Assembly: GCA_027858735.1 (NCBI GenBank)
Contig: JAQICC010000437.1
Coordinates: 1 to 48,644 of the forward strand
DNA: 48,644 nt
Direction: 5' to 3'
Source of the DNA: Salinivirgaceae bacterium
Lineage (GTDB): Bacteria; Bacteroidota; Bacteroidia; Bacteroidales; SZUA-534
The position numbers and the translations under genes are program-made. This document shows positions 1-9,144 of this stretch, piece after piece (position 1 is the first letter of the stretch; each line of letters begins with the position of its first letter). The notes beneath the pieces were generated by a model, which was not told the origin of the DNA, searched no databases, and saw only the letters and a list, made by a program, of their open reading frames with translations.

Positions 1-415
1 AGTAATAAAACCGGCCTTCACTGCACAGCGTTGCTAACTTAATGTATTTTTATAATAGAAAAAAGCTCGCTTGTTGGAGTACTGATTAATTCATGCGTTT
101 AGTTTGATGTAGCTGTAAAGCCTGTCCCTAATTTACTTCGGGTGCGTCGGAATCCGCAGACATATCTTTATATTTCATCCCGAAAGCCTTCGGGATCGCA
201 ACAGCCTGTTCCAGCTAGTTTCGAATTTATTTCGGAAAACTTGATTCGGAAAAACAGTACCTGTTCCGCCATAGCGGAATGCATTAAAATAAACGCACCC
301 AGAAATTTTCTTAATATATATTTATATAATCATATTTCCTTTAAAAATTGATAATCAGAATATTAAATCAATGTTAAGAAAATTTATGAATTATTCAGGT
401 TAGGCCTCTTTCTTT
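1..415. other. Intergenic region with hairpins, no gene
   Basis: I see no credible gene in the first 415 bases. The longest open frame (142-351) has an unstructured, serine- and asparagine-rich translation and runs straight through two hairpins. The visible structure is a perfect palindrome ATCCCGAA/TTCGGGAT (177-184 with 189-196, loop AGCC) and a second hairpin TTCCGC/GCGGAA (264-269 with 274-279). Both are richer in GC than their surroundings and resemble the extragenic palindromes found elsewhere in the window. Confidence 0.6.
177..279. repeat. Two extragenic hairpins (REP-like)
   Basis: Hairpin 1 has 8-bp perfect arms at 177-184 and 189-196 with a 4-nt loop. Hairpin 2 has 6-bp perfect arms at 264-269 and 274-279 with a 4-nt loop. 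Short CGGAA-type fragments lie between them. Neither is followed by a T-run, so they do not look like ordinary intrinsic terminators. I class them as REP-like extragenic palindromes by resemblance only. Confidence 0.5.
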
Positions 416-1015
416 TTACAAGTCGAGTTTAAGCTGTTCGTCTAATAGCTTAAAACTTTTACGGTGGTATATTGTAATACCAAATTCTTTAATTGCCAGT
501 CTATGTTCCTTTGTAGGGTATCCCTTGTTCTTTTTCCAATTATACATCGGAAAATCTTCATGAATTTTTTCCATATAATCATCTCGGTACGTTTTGGCAA
601 GAATTGAAGCTGCAGCAATTGACAAATATTTACCGTCCCCTTTTATTACGGTTTGGTAGGCTATTTCGTTGAAAGGTTTAAACCTATTTCCATCAATTAT
701 TATGTGTTCTGGTTTTATTTTTAGTGCCAATAATGCTCTATGCATAGAGTAAATTGAAGCATTTAAAATATTCACTTCATCAATTTCCTTTGGTGAATAA
801 GAAGCCACTTCATATGCCAAAGCGTTTCCCTCAATAAAACTTCGCAATTCAACGCGTTTTTTTTCCGATAATAATTTTGAATCGGTTAACCAACTATGCT
901 TAAAATCGTTTGGTAAAATTACTGCTGCAGCAAAAACAGGCCCTGCCAAACAACCTCGCCCAGCTTCGTCGCATCCGACTTCGACAACTCCTTCTTTTAA
1001 AAATGGCTCTAACAT
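416..1015 (-). CDS. rnhB: Ribonuclease HII
   Basis: RNase HII cuts the RNA strand of RNA-DNA hybrids and removes single misincorporated ribonucleotides from DNA. The N-terminus shows the family signature [14 protein letters not shown], whose Asp-Glu pair binds the catalytic metal. TDSKLLSEK and IIIDGN follow, and then the block [15 protein letters not shown] place the start at the ATG at 1015, giving 199 residues beginning MLEPFLKEG. An upstream in-frame ATG at 1060 would add 15 hydrophobic residues before the conserved start and is less likely. The gene is divergent from the flippase gene and has no obvious operon partner. Confidence 0.93.
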   Translation of the reverse strand: MLEPFLKEGVVEVGCDEAGRGCLAGPVFAAAVILPNDFKHSWLTDSKLLSEKKRVELRSFIEGNALAYEVASYSPKEIDEVNILNASIYSMHRALLALKIKPEHIIIDGNRFKPFNEIAYQTVIKGDGKYLSIAAASILAKTYRDDYMEKIHEDFPMYNWKKNKGYPTKEHRLAIKEFGITIYHRKSFKLLDEQLKLDL

Positions 1016-1183
1016 AAAATCTATTAAATTACTGTAGTAAGCTGCCAATAAAAATAACAATTTTTATAAGGTATTGCTTAATAGTGAAAATTAATACCTA
1101 AAATTTTCTTACCAATAAACAAAATTCACTTTCTATTGCTGCAAAAAACAGCATAAACGGTTCAATACAACCATAAAGATTAT

Positions 1184-1191
1184 TACTTTTG
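1184..1191 (+). promoter_or_regulatory. -7 promoter box for flippase gene
   Basis: TACTTTTG matches the Bacteroidota -7 consensus TAnnTTTG. No convincing -33 TTTG lies 17-23 nt upstream, so the call rests on one element. It overlaps a possible TTG start codon at 1189, which would place that codon upstream of the transcript; a start at 1216 is preferred. Confidence 0.45.
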
Positions 1192-1215
1192 GCATTCAGA
1201 ACAAAACGAACTCTT

Positions 1216-2664
1216 TTGAAACGCAAATTTGTAACAAACTTAGCCTTAGTTTTACTTCTTAATCTTTTGATTAAGCCCTTTTGGATTTTAGGAATTGACC
1301 GTTCTGTTCAAAATGCTGTTGGGGCCGAACAATATGGATTATACTTCGCCCTTTTCAACTTTTCACTAATTCTAAATATTTTACTCGATTTAGGAATAAC
1401 GAGTTTCAACAATCGAAACATCTCACAAAACAGCAAGCTGCTAAACAAACACTTTTCAAATATAATTGCTATTCGCCTTATGCTAGGTGTAGCATATTTC
1501 ATAATATCTATTGGAATTGCCTGGCTGCGTAATTATCAATTGGACGACTTAAAGCTATTGGCCTTTTTAGTTTTTAACCAATTTTTACTTTCATTCATTC
1601 TCTACTTACGTTCAAACATTGCCGGATTACATCTTTTTAAAACCGATAGTATAATTTCCGTACTCGATAGAGTTTTAATGATAGCTATTTGTGGTGTTCT
1701 ATTATGGGGTAATGTAACTCAAACACCATTTAAAATTAAATGGTTTGTATTTGCCCAAACAGCTGCTTATTCTATAACAGCCGCAATTGCATTTATACTT
1801 GTACTCCTAAATAGCGGTAGAATAAAACTTCGTTTCGATAAAGGGTTTATTATTGCCATTATAAAGAAAAGTTACCCTTTTGCAATTCTAACACTTTTAA
1901 TGGCTTCATATAATAGATTTGATGCCGTATTGCTTATTGAGATTTTGCCGGAACGAATTGGTGCAGAACAAGCTGGAATATATGCTCAAGCATTTAGATT
2001 ACTTGATGCTGCTTCAATGTTCTCCCTTTTATTCGCTGGTCTTTTGCTACCTATGTTTTCAAAAATGATTAAGCAAAAAGAACCCATTGGGCAGTTGACT
2101 CAATTATCATTTATTTTAGTTGTTGTACCAGCTGTTATAGTTGCTACATCGTGCGTTTTTTACCGTCACGAAATAATGCAACTTCTATACCATCAACATA
2201 TTGAATCATCATCAACAATATTTGCCATTTTAATGATTGGGTTCATTTCCATTTCAACCACTTACATATTTGGCACTTTATTAACAGCCAATGGCAGCTT
2301 GAAACATTTAAATATTATGGCGGTATTTGGAGTAGCTGTAAATATTATTTTAAACTTTATACTAATTCCAAAATTACAGGCAACTGGATCGGCCATAGCA
2401 AGTTTAACAACGCAAACATTTACAGCTTTAGTTCAGGTTATTATTGCCATAAAAATTTTTAAATTCCGGATTAATTATAAACTTTTAATTTTATTATTGA
2501 TATTTGCAGCTGGAGTTATTCTTTTTGGTTTAATGTCGAAAAATTTACCTTACAACTGGATGATAAATGCAACTTTTATGTTAATTATGAGCTTTGTACT
2601 TGCTTTTGGTATTGGACTAATAAAAATAAAAGACCTGTACAGTATAATAAAATACGATAAATAA
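1216..2664 (+). CDS. Polysaccharide flippase (MATE/Wzx-like)
   Basis: This is an integral membrane protein of the MOP exporter superfamily (Wzx/RfbX type), about 482 residues, with 12-14 hydrophobic segments along its whole length. Such proteins flip lipid-linked sugar repeat units across the inner membrane. The N-terminus NLLIKPFWILGIDRSVQN, followed by a GAEQYGLYFALFNFSL block, is characteristic of Bacteroidota members. No ATG lies near the conserved N-terminus. The frame opens with a TTG at 1189 that sits inside a promoter-like box, so I prefer the TTG at 1216, which gives MKRKFVTNLALV. Its substrate cannot be told. The next gene, DUF2723, is also envelope or glycosylation related and starts 68 bp downstream. 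Confidence 0.85.
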   Translation: MKRKFVTNLALVLLLNLLIKPFWILGIDRSVQNAVGAEQYGLYFALFNFSLILNILLDLGITSFNNRNISQNSKLLNKHFSNIIAIRLMLGVAYFIISIGIAWLRNYQLDDLKLLAFLVFNQFLLSFILYLRSNIAGLHLFKTDSIISVLDRVLMIAICGVLLWGNVTQTPFKIKWFVFAQTAAYSITAAIAFILVLLNSGRIKLRFDKGFIIAIIKKSYPFAILTLLMASYNRFDAVLLIEILPERIGAEQAGIYAQAFRLLDAASMFSLLFAGLLLPMFSKMIKQKEPIGQLTQLSFILVVVPAVIVATSCVFYRHEIMQLLYHQHIESSSTIFAILMIGFISISTTYIFGTLLTANGSLKHLNIMAVFGVAVNIILNFILIPKLQATGSAIASLTTQTFTALVQVIIAIKIFKFRINYKLLILLLIFAAGVILFGLMSKNLPYNWMINATFMLIMSFVLAFGIGLIKIKDLYSIIKYDK

Positions 2665-2732
2665 ATTTTTACATTAATTATATAATGCAATAGGGATACT
2701 GTTCAATTTCTATTCAACTAAAAAAAAATAAA

Positions 2733-5700
2733 ATGAAATATCAAAAACTCAATGTGTTATTTGGTTGGTTGGCGTTTGCCATTTCAGCATTTGTTTATAT
2801 CAGCACCATTGAACCAACAGCAAGTTTTTGGGACTGTGGTGAATTTATTGCTACCGGATACAAACTTGAAGTAGGTCACCCGCCAGGAGCACCTGTATTT
2901 ATGCTTTTAACAAATTTCTTTACCAATTTTGCAGGTGGTAATGTAGAAAACGTAGCCATGTGGGCTAATATAATGTCGGCCTTGGCTAGTGCATTTACCA
3001 TTCTATTTTTATTTTGGACCATAACACACCTTGCTCGCAAAATAATAAGCGATAAAAAACTATCATTAGGGCAAACCATTGCAATTTTAGGCAGTGGCCT
3101 TGTTGGGGCTCTGGCCTACACATTTTCCGACACCTTTTGGTTCTCGGCTGTTGAAGGTGAGGTGTATGCTACATCATCCTTAATTACAGCATTCGTTTTT
3201 TGGGCTATTTTAAAATGGGAAAATGTAGCAGACGAAAAATACAGCAACCGTTGGATTATTCTAATCGCATATATTGTAGGATTATCAATTGGCGTTCACC
3301 TTCTAAATTTACTTGCCATTCCAGCAATGGTTTTAGTATACTATTTCAGAAAATATAAGGTGACAAGAAATGGAATATTTTGGTCACTTGGCATTTCTCT
3401 TGTAATTTTAGGCAGCATCATGTGGGGCGTTGTTCCCGGAGTAGTAAAAATCGCATTTTTAATCGATTTAATGTTTGTTAATGGCTTTGGCTTACCGTTT
3501 AACTCGGGTGTAATATTCTTTACAATCGCAATTTTTACAGCCTTAGGCTTTGCAATTTTATATACTCGTCGCAAAAAAATGGTGGTATTAAATACGGTCA
3601 TATTGGCTTTTTCAGTAATGATGATCGGTTACTCGTCCTACGGTATAATTATGATTCGTTCAGGAGCAACTCCTCCTATCGATCAAAACGATCCGGAAGA
3701 TGCATTCTCTCTATTAAGCTATCTTAACCGTGAACAATATGGCGATCGTCCATTGTTTTCAGGTCAATACTATGAAACACCACTAAATATAAACGATCCT
3801 TATAAAAAGGGAGCAAAAACATGGAGAAAAGGCGCTGAAAAATATGAAGAAGGACGCCGTAAAATTACCTATAATTATAACAGTAAGTTGACCATGTTTT
3901 TTCCACGCATGTATAGCTCAAAACCTGATCATGTAAGAGAATACAAAAAATGGGCTAATATTAAAGGGCATAAAGTAAAAGCAAAAAACAACCGTGGCGA
4001 AATGCAAACCTTTAACAAGCCCACGTTTGGTGAAAACATTCAGTTTTTATTCAACTACCAAATTAAGCATATGTACTTGCGCTATTTTATGTGGAATTAC
4101 TCTGGGCGGCAGAACGATTATCAAGGACATGGTGGAATATTAAACGGGAACTGGGTAACAGGTATTGAATTTATTGATGAAAATGTTTTAGGACTTGGGC
4201 CTCAAGATAATCTCCCTTCAAAATATGCTGGTAACAGAGCTCACAATGAGCTATATATGTTACCCTTTATTTTGGGATTAATTGGACTGTTCTTCCATCT
4301 TTCGAAAGATAAACGGAACTTTTGGATAGTTATGGCCCTTTTCATACTTACCGGATTGGCCATTGTCATATATTTGAACCAGTACCCAATACAGCCACGT
4401 GAACGAGATTATGCCTATTCCGGATCCTTCTATGCATTTGCCATTTGGATTGGACTTGGCGTGTTAGGAATTTACGACAGGTTGAGCAAGGCCACTGGTC
4501 AAGTTCCAGCTGCTGCAATAGCCACCATTGCTACCTTATTTATACCTGCTCTTATGGCAGCTGAAAACTGGGACGATCATGATCGATCAGACAGTTACAT
4601 TGCCAGAGACTTTGCAACGAACTATCTTAATTCGTGCGAGAAAGACGCTGTAATATTCACTAATGGCGATAACGATACTTTCCCATTATGGTATGTTCAG
4701 GAAGTAGAGGGTGTACGAACTGATGTAAGAGTTATTTGTTTGCCATACTTAATTACCGATTGGTATATTGACCAAATGAAATCGAAGTACTATGATTCGG
4801 AACCTGTACCATTTAGTCTGACTAAAGATCAATATGTACAAGGCACAAGAGATCAGGTGCCGGTTTATGAACGCATGGAAGATTATACTGAATTAAAGCA
4901 AGTTATTGATTTTGTAGGAAGTGATGATGCGAGAACACGTGTTCAAACATCAATGGATGATAAAACTGACTATTTCCCATCTAAGAAATTAAAAATTACT
5001 GTTGATAAAAATAAAGTTCTTAGCAAAGGTGTTGTTAAACCTGAGGATGCAGACCAAATTGTGGATGAAATTAAATGGAGTATCGGTACAAATTACGTTA
5101 TGAAAAACGATATGATGATACTTGATTTACTCGCTACATCAGATTGGGAACGTCCTATCTATTTTGTTTCAGTTGGTTCGGGTAACGAAACAAACTTACG
5201 CGATTATTTCCAAATGGAAGGATTTGCAAGTCGTTTTGTACCTATAAAAACTAAATTCGATTACCAAAGCATTGGGCGTATTGATACCGATATTTTGTAC
5301 GATAACATGATGAATAAATTTAAGTGGGGTAACATGGGTCTACCAAAGGTTTATTTAAATGAGAATACGAAAAGAACTGTACGTATTGTAAAGGTGCGCA
5401 ACAACTTTGGCCGTTTAGCAAAAGCTTTGGCTGCTGAAGGTAAAATTGATTCAGCTCAAAAAGTTATTCAAAGAGGCTTGGAAGTATTACCTATTGAAAA
5501 AATGCCTTTAGAATATTTTGACACACACTTTGTTGAAGCATTTTTTGATGCTAAGATGAATGAACAAGGTGTTGAGATTGTAAGACAAATGGTTGACCAG
5601 TCGGTGTTTGACATGGAATACTACATTAAATTAGATTCAAAAGTAAAAAATGCCGCTGAGCAGGAAAAACAATTAGCCATGGCTACCTTACAGTGGTTAA

Positions 5701-5795
5701 ACGATTTGGCATTAAAGAATGGAGAAAAAGAGCTTTCTGAAGAGATTGCCAAAAAATTTGAAAGCATGTACTCTATATTTATGCAGAGCAATTAA
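2733..5795 (+). CDS. DUF2723 membrane glycosyltransferase-like protein
   Basis: A 1020-residue DUF2723 protein, a family widespread in Bacteroidota and related to GT-C, PMT-type glycosyltransferases; the eukaryotic DUF2723 member TMEM260 is a protein O-mannosyltransferase. Residues 1-330 contain many membrane spans. The conserved acidic motif SFWDCGEF lies near residues 31-38 and GHPPGAP at 48-54, matching the catalytic-loop position of GT-C enzymes. A second membrane cluster spans about 500-620. The rest is a large soluble domain (NGDNDTFPLWYVQ near 650) ending in a helical, TPR-like C-terminus. Protein O-glycosylation is an inference. A terminator at 5821-5851 follows. The start is an ATG after an A-rich leader. 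Confidence 0.88.
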   Translation: MKYQKLNVLFGWLAFAISAFVYISTIEPTASFWDCGEFIATGYKLEVGHPPGAPVFMLLTNFFTNFAGGNVENVAMWANIMSALASAFTILFLFWTITHLARKIISDKKLSLGQTIAILGSGLVGALAYTFSDTFWFSAVEGEVYATSSLITAFVFWAILKWENVADEKYSNRWIILIAYIVGLSIGVHLLNLLAIPAMVLVYYFRKYKVTRNGIFWSLGISLVILGSIMWGVVPGVVKIAFLIDLMFVNGFGLPFNSGVIFFTIAIFTALGFAILYTRRKKMVVLNTVILAFSVMMIGYSSYGIIMIRSGATPPIDQNDPEDAFSLLSYLNREQYGDRPLFSGQYYETPLNINDPYKKGAKTWRKGAEKYEEGRRKITYNYNSKLTMFFPRMYSSKPDHVREYKKWANIKGHKVKAKNNRGEMQTFNKPTFGENIQFLFNYQIKHMYLRYFMWNYSGRQNDYQGHGGILNGNWVTGIEFIDENVLGLGPQDNLPSKYAGNRAHNELYMLPFILGLIGLFFHLSKDKRNFWIVMALFILTGLAIVIYLNQYPIQPRERDYAYSGSFYAFAIWIGLGVLGIYDRLSKATGQVPAAAIATIATLFIPALMAAENWDDHDRSDSYIARDFATNYLNSCEKDAVIFTNGDNDTFPLWYVQEVEGVRTDVRVICLPYLITDWYIDQMKSKYYDSEPVPFSLTKDQYVQGTRDQVPVYERMEDYTELKQVIDFVGSDDARTRVQTSMDDKTDYFPSKKLKITVDKNKVLSKGVVKPEDADQIVDEIKWSIGTNYVMKNDMMILDLLATSDWERPIYFVSVGSGNETNLRDYFQMEGFASRFVPIKTKFDYQSIGRIDTDILYDNMMNKFKWGNMGLPKVYLNENTKRTVRIVKVRNNFGRLAKALAAEGKIDSAQKVIQRGLEVLPIEKMPLEYFDTHFVEAFFDAKMNEQGVEIVRQMVDQSVFDMEYYIKLDSKVKNAAEQEKQLAMATLQWLNDLALKNGEKELSEEIAKKFESMYSIFMQSN

Positions 5796-5820
5796 ACAAA
5801 TTGAAATAATATTATACCAG

Positions 5821-5851
5821 AATGGCTGTTTTTATTAAAAAAACAGCCATT
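5821..5851 (+). terminator. Intrinsic terminator after DUF2723 gene
   Basis: There are 13-bp perfect arms, AATGGCTGTTTTT (5821-5833) and its complement (5839-5851), with a 5-nt loop. The stem carries its own T-tract on one strand and A-tract on the other. It begins 25 nt after the DUF2723 stop codon. Confidence 0.8.
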
Positions 5852-5852
5852 C

Positions 5853-5895
5853 TTATTAGCCCGGATTATTCACGAATAATCCCTGTCTCCGACAG
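5853..5895. repeat. Extragenic palindrome element
   Basis: After an edge sequence TTATTAGCCCGG (5853-5864) come a hairpin with 9-bp perfect arms GGATTATTC/GAATAATCC (5863-5871 with 5874-5882) and a second hairpin CTGTC/GACAG (5883-5887 with 5891-5895). The edge recurs almost exactly on the minus strand at 26868-26879 (TTATTAGCCCCG), next to another perfect hairpin, which suggests one repeat family. The remaining gap to lpxK holds no gene. Confidence 0.55.
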
Positions 5896-6078
5896 CGACT
5901 AAAATTTAGTAAAAACTTTTGAAAAAAGTTTAACTGCATTTAAGTCGGGACTATCCTGACCTTTATGCATATTTTTCCAAATTTATGCCTAGTTCAGGTT
6001 AGAATCTGTTCGAAATGTTTTTATTTCCTTAATTTGCCACTATCTTTAACCCATTGATTGCAAATCAACGCGAAATAA

Positions 6079-7131
6079 ATGCACTGGTATCTCTTTCCCT
6101 TTTCAGTTTTATACCGAATTATTGTATCAACACGCAATAAATTATTCGATTGGGAATGGTTGCCTTCAAAAAAATTCGATATCCCCATAATAAACGTTGG
6201 TAACATAACTATTGGTGGTACTGGCAAAACGCCTCATATTGAATACCTGATAAATCTATTAGGCAAAAAATATACCCTAGGAATAATTAGCCGAGGATAT
6301 AAGCGAAAAACAAAAGGCTTTATTGAAGTAAAAACGCAATCAACTGTTAAAGAAGTTGGTGATGAGCCTCTACAAATAAAGCAAAAGTTTCAAGAATCGT
6401 TAGTGATAGTTGATGAAAAAAGGGTGCATGCTGTTGAGAAACTTATTGCCGAAGATAAAACACCTGATGTTTTACTTTTAGACGACGCTTACCAGCACAG
6501 ACATATTACCCCAGGACTAAACATTTTACTGATTGAGCATAATAGACTTATTACCAAAGATGAAATGCTACCCGTTGGTAAATTAAGAGAACCAGCTCAC
6601 AATAGCAGTAGAGCTAACATTGTTATTCTTACCAAATGTCCCGAGAATTTATATCCAATAGATTTCAGGCTAATAGGAAATGAGTTAAATTTGTTTCCAT
6701 ATCAAACATTATTTTTTACCACTTTTAAATACAATGGTTTAAAACCTCTTTTTAAAGGTTCATCAAAGTATAAAACAATTAAAGATTTAAAAGGTGTAGA
6801 AACAATTATTGTTACAGGCATTGCAAATCCTAAGGGTATTTATAAAAAACTTAAGAAAGCAGGTGCCAAAATTACAAAACTTTCATTCCCTGACCACTAC
6901 AATTTTAAATTAGCTGCTATAAATAAAATATACAACACTTACCTTTCTGTTCAGACCAAAAACAAAATAATTTTATGTACAGAAAAAGATGCAGTACGCT
7001 TTAAAACAGGTAGATTTAAAGACAAACTCGCAAACCTGCCTATTTACACACTACCTATTGAAGTTGCATTTTTAAATAATAAAGAAGAGAAATTCAAGGA
7101 TTTGGTTGAGAACTATATCAATTGTTCTTAA
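6079..7131 (+). CDS. lpxK: Tetraacyldisaccharide 4'-kinase
   Basis: LpxK phosphorylates the 4' position of the tetraacyl-disaccharide-1-phosphate precursor of lipid A at the inner membrane face. The P-loop NVGNITIGGTGKTPHIEYL (residues 39-57) is the family hallmark; it is preceded by a hydrophobic membrane-associating helix (4-18) and followed by GIISRGYKRKTKGF and DEPLQIKQ, both conserved. DVLLLDDAYQHR is the Walker-B-like block. The C-terminal half has the usual TGIANP, FPDHYNF and TEKDAVRF motifs. At 350 residues it has normal family length. It shows the organism makes lipid A. It stands alone and converges on the DUF2807 gene. Confidence 0.95.
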   Translation: MHWYLFPFSVLYRIIVSTRNKLFDWEWLPSKKFDIPIINVGNITIGGTGKTPHIEYLINLLGKKYTLGIISRGYKRKTKGFIEVKTQSTVKEVGDEPLQIKQKFQESLVIVDEKRVHAVEKLIAEDKTPDVLLLDDAYQHRHITPGLNILLIEHNRLITKDEMLPVGKLREPAHNSSRANIVILTKCPENLYPIDFRLIGNELNLFPYQTLFFTTFKYNGLKPLFKGSSKYKTIKDLKGVETIIVTGIANPKGIYKKLKKAGAKITKLSFPDHYNFKLAAINKIYNTYLSVQTKNKIILCTEKDAVRFKTGRFKDKLANLPIYTLPIEVAFLNNKEEKFKDLVENYINCS

Positions 7132-7153
7132 CCAATAGAATTATAGAACCTGT

Positions 7154-7885
7154 TTATTCATTCGGTATTTTTCTCTTACGTTTTACAATAAATCCGCTAC
7201 TTGAGAAAATTCGTTGCCCAATAACGGGCTCACCACTATAATAAAGATTACTTCCTCCAGTAACTAGTAAATTTAGTTCTTTTTGAACATCGATCATAAC
7301 TTCAGTCAATCCGGTTGATTTTATATTGCAAAAGTCTGTTTGTAAACCAAGGGCATTCAACTCTGTTTCGTCATGTATTTCAGCAATCAAAGTCTCGGTA
7401 TATCCTTCTAAATAGGCATATGTACCATCGGTAAGTTCAACATCTAATGTGGCAGCAAATAATTCAATATTCAATTGACTCATACCTCCAGAAAAGATTG
7501 ATAATTCATCAAAATGAATAACAGTCTCTGACTTTAATACTATTTCATCAAGCAATATTAAACTGGTAAGTTCTTTAATAGATACAAATACATTAAGGCC
7601 TTCCGATTTTCTAATATTGGCAAGCATTGTTATGTATAATTTCTTTTTATCGACTCTTGTTTGAAAAAGTTCAATAATATTTTCGTCTGTTTCAATGCGT
7701 ACCCCTTCTTTCTCACCTTGAGTTAAAATGAGGGTAAATTTGCCTTGAGCTACGATCTCGTTGTATCCTGTTAAATCTCGGATATCGTTTCTAACCGCTC
7801 CATTGCCACGAATTATTTGTGCACTAAGCTCTGAGCAAAATAAAAATATAAAAAGTAAACTGAAGATTAATGTAATATTTTTCAT
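7154..7885 (-). CDS. Secreted DUF2807 (head GIN domain) protein
   Basis: A 243-residue exported protein. An N-terminal signal peptide (hydrophobic residues about 4-16, likely cleavage after SELSA near 22) is followed by RDLTGYNEIVAQGKFTLILTQGE, the typical opening of the DUF2807 'head GIN' beta-helix domain of Bacteroidota. The rest is repetitive beta strands (LNIELFAATLDVELTDG and similar), consistent with a right-handed parallel beta-helix. Its function is unknown; related proteins are annotated as putative auto-transporter adhesin heads, which I do not endorse. Its own promoter is visible just upstream. Confidence 0.8.
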   Translation of the reverse strand: MKNITLIFSLLFIFLFCSELSAQIIRGNGAVRNDIRDLTGYNEIVAQGKFTLILTQGEKEGVRIETDENIIELFQTRVDKKKLYITMLANIRKSEGLNVFVSIKELTSLILLDEIVLKSETVIHFDELSIFSGGMSQLNIELFAATLDVELTDGTYAYLEGYTETLIAEIHDETELNALGLQTDFCNIKSTGLTEVMIDVQKELNLLVTGGSNLYYSGEPVIGQRIFSSSGFIVKRKRKIPNE

Positions 7886-7910
7886 AATAGACTAAAATTA
7901 TTGAACGCCC

Positions 7911-7941
7911 CAAATTTAACACATTATTATTTCTCTATCAA
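7911..7941 (-). promoter_or_regulatory. Promoter of DUF2807 gene
   Basis: On the minus strand the -7 box TAAATTTG (plus-strand CAAATTTA, 7911-7918) is preceded at 20 nt by TTG (plus-strand CAA, 7939-7941). This fits the Bacteroidota TTG-N17-23-TAnnTTTG pattern. A start about 7 nt downstream gives a leader of roughly 20 nt. Confidence 0.65.
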
Positions 7942-7992
7942 GAAAAGTATTTATTTGTTATTAAAAACCATATAATACTGAATACCTATTTC

Positions 7993-9045
7993 TTATGTAT
8001 TTTTATAAACAGCTAAATTATTGTCGCGAAGTTTTTCATTAACTATCATCGTGCCTTTTATCTTTGGAGCAGCAATCCCTTTATTAAAATATTTATTTCC
8101 AGTAAAAACCCTTGCCTCATCCCAATTACTCTGACTTATAAAAGTATTTAACAATTCCTGTCCCCCCTCAATAAATAGGCTTGTTATACTGCGCTGAAAT
8201 AGATATTGGTTCAAATCTCTTAAAAATTCTTTGCCAAAATCAAATTTTAAATATTCCGTTGGGCCTTTAATTTCAGATATTCTTTCATTTAATACAATTG
8301 TTGGTTGCAACCCATCAAGCAAATGATGAGAATTTGGTATTTTCAATTGTTTATCAATAACAATACGAATTGGAGCCTTACCCACCCATGACCTCACATT
8401 CAGTTTAGGATTATCAATAATCGCCGTATTGGTTCCAACCATAATGGATTGCACCTCCGTTCTCCATTTATGAACCAAAGCACGGCACACTTCATTTGTT
8501 ATCCAATTAGGCTCACCAGTCTCGCCAGATTCCCGAATTCTATCCATATAACCATCGAGGGTTTGGGCCCATTTTAATATTATATATGGTCGCTTTTTAG
8601 TATGAAAAACAATAAATTCTCTGTTTAATTCTGCGCACTTATTTTCAAGAATACCCACCTTAACATTACAACCCGCATGCTTAAGCTTTTTTATGCCTTC
8701 TCCATTTACTTTAGCAAACGGATCTTGCATACCAATAATCACATTTGGTATTCTGTTACCAATGATTAAATCGGCACATGGAGGTGTTTTTCCATGATGT
8801 GCACAGGGTTCCAAACTTACATATATAGTTGATTTTTCAAGTAATTCTTTGCTTACTACAGAATTAATCGCATTTACTTCGGCATGAGCCATACCACATT
8901 TCTGATGATATCCCTCACCAATTATTTGGCCATTACAAACAATTACAGAGCCAACCATAGGGTTCGGAGCAGCAGCATCTTGCCCTTTTTTTGCTAATTG
9001 CAAGCAACGCTCCATAAATAATTCATCTTGATTTATTTCACTCAT
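7993..9045 (-). CDS. ribD: Bifunctional riboflavin deaminase/reductase RibD
   Basis: RibD carries out two riboflavin pathway steps: deamination of the pyrimidinone produced from GTP, then reduction of its ribosyl side chain. The N-terminal deaminase domain has the zinc site HAEVNAI (H54, E56) and PCAHHGKTPPC (C81, C90). PNPMVGSVIV and KVNGEGIKKL are also conserved. The C-terminal reductase domain starts near residue 150 (RPYIILKWAQTLDG) and includes VGTNTAIIDNPKLNVR and SLFIEGGQELLNTF. The 350-residue length is usual. It is divergent from prmC across a 45-100 bp gap that contains a -7 box for prmC. Confidence 0.96.
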   Translation of the reverse strand: MSEINQDELFMERCLQLAKKGQDAAAPNPMVGSVIVCNGQIIGEGYHQKCGMAHAEVNAINSVVSKELLEKSTIYVSLEPCAHHGKTPPCADLIIGNRIPNVIIGMQDPFAKVNGEGIKKLKHAGCNVKVGILENKCAELNREFIVFHTKKRPYIILKWAQTLDGYMDRIRESGETGEPNWITNEVCRALVHKWRTEVQSIMVGTNTAIIDNPKLNVRSWVGKAPIRIVIDKQLKIPNSHHLLDGLQPTIVLNERISEIKGPTEYLKFDFGKEFLRDLNQYLFQRSITSLFIEGGQELLNTFISQSNWDEARVFTGNKYFNKGIAAPKIKGTMIVNEKLRDNNLAVYKNT

Positions 9046-9060
9046 GGCTTTCTTTTTTTA

Positions 9061-9068
9061 TACTTTTG
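9061..9068 (+). promoter_or_regulatory. -7 promoter box for prmC
   Basis: TACTTTTG fits TAnnTTTG. Transcription would begin near 9075, upstream of both candidate prmC starts (9091 and 9145). No clear -33 element is visible. Confidence 0.5.
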
Positions 9069-9144
9069 ATGCACAGAATTAATTTAACGAATGAAATTAA
9101 ACTGTGAATTCATCAGCGAAATTAATGGCTTTGCCAATATTTTA

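Noticed and set aside
142-351. Open frame of 69 codons in the left intergenic region
   Set aside because: Its translation has no domain-like character, it runs through two extragenic hairpins and it has no promoter-like box.
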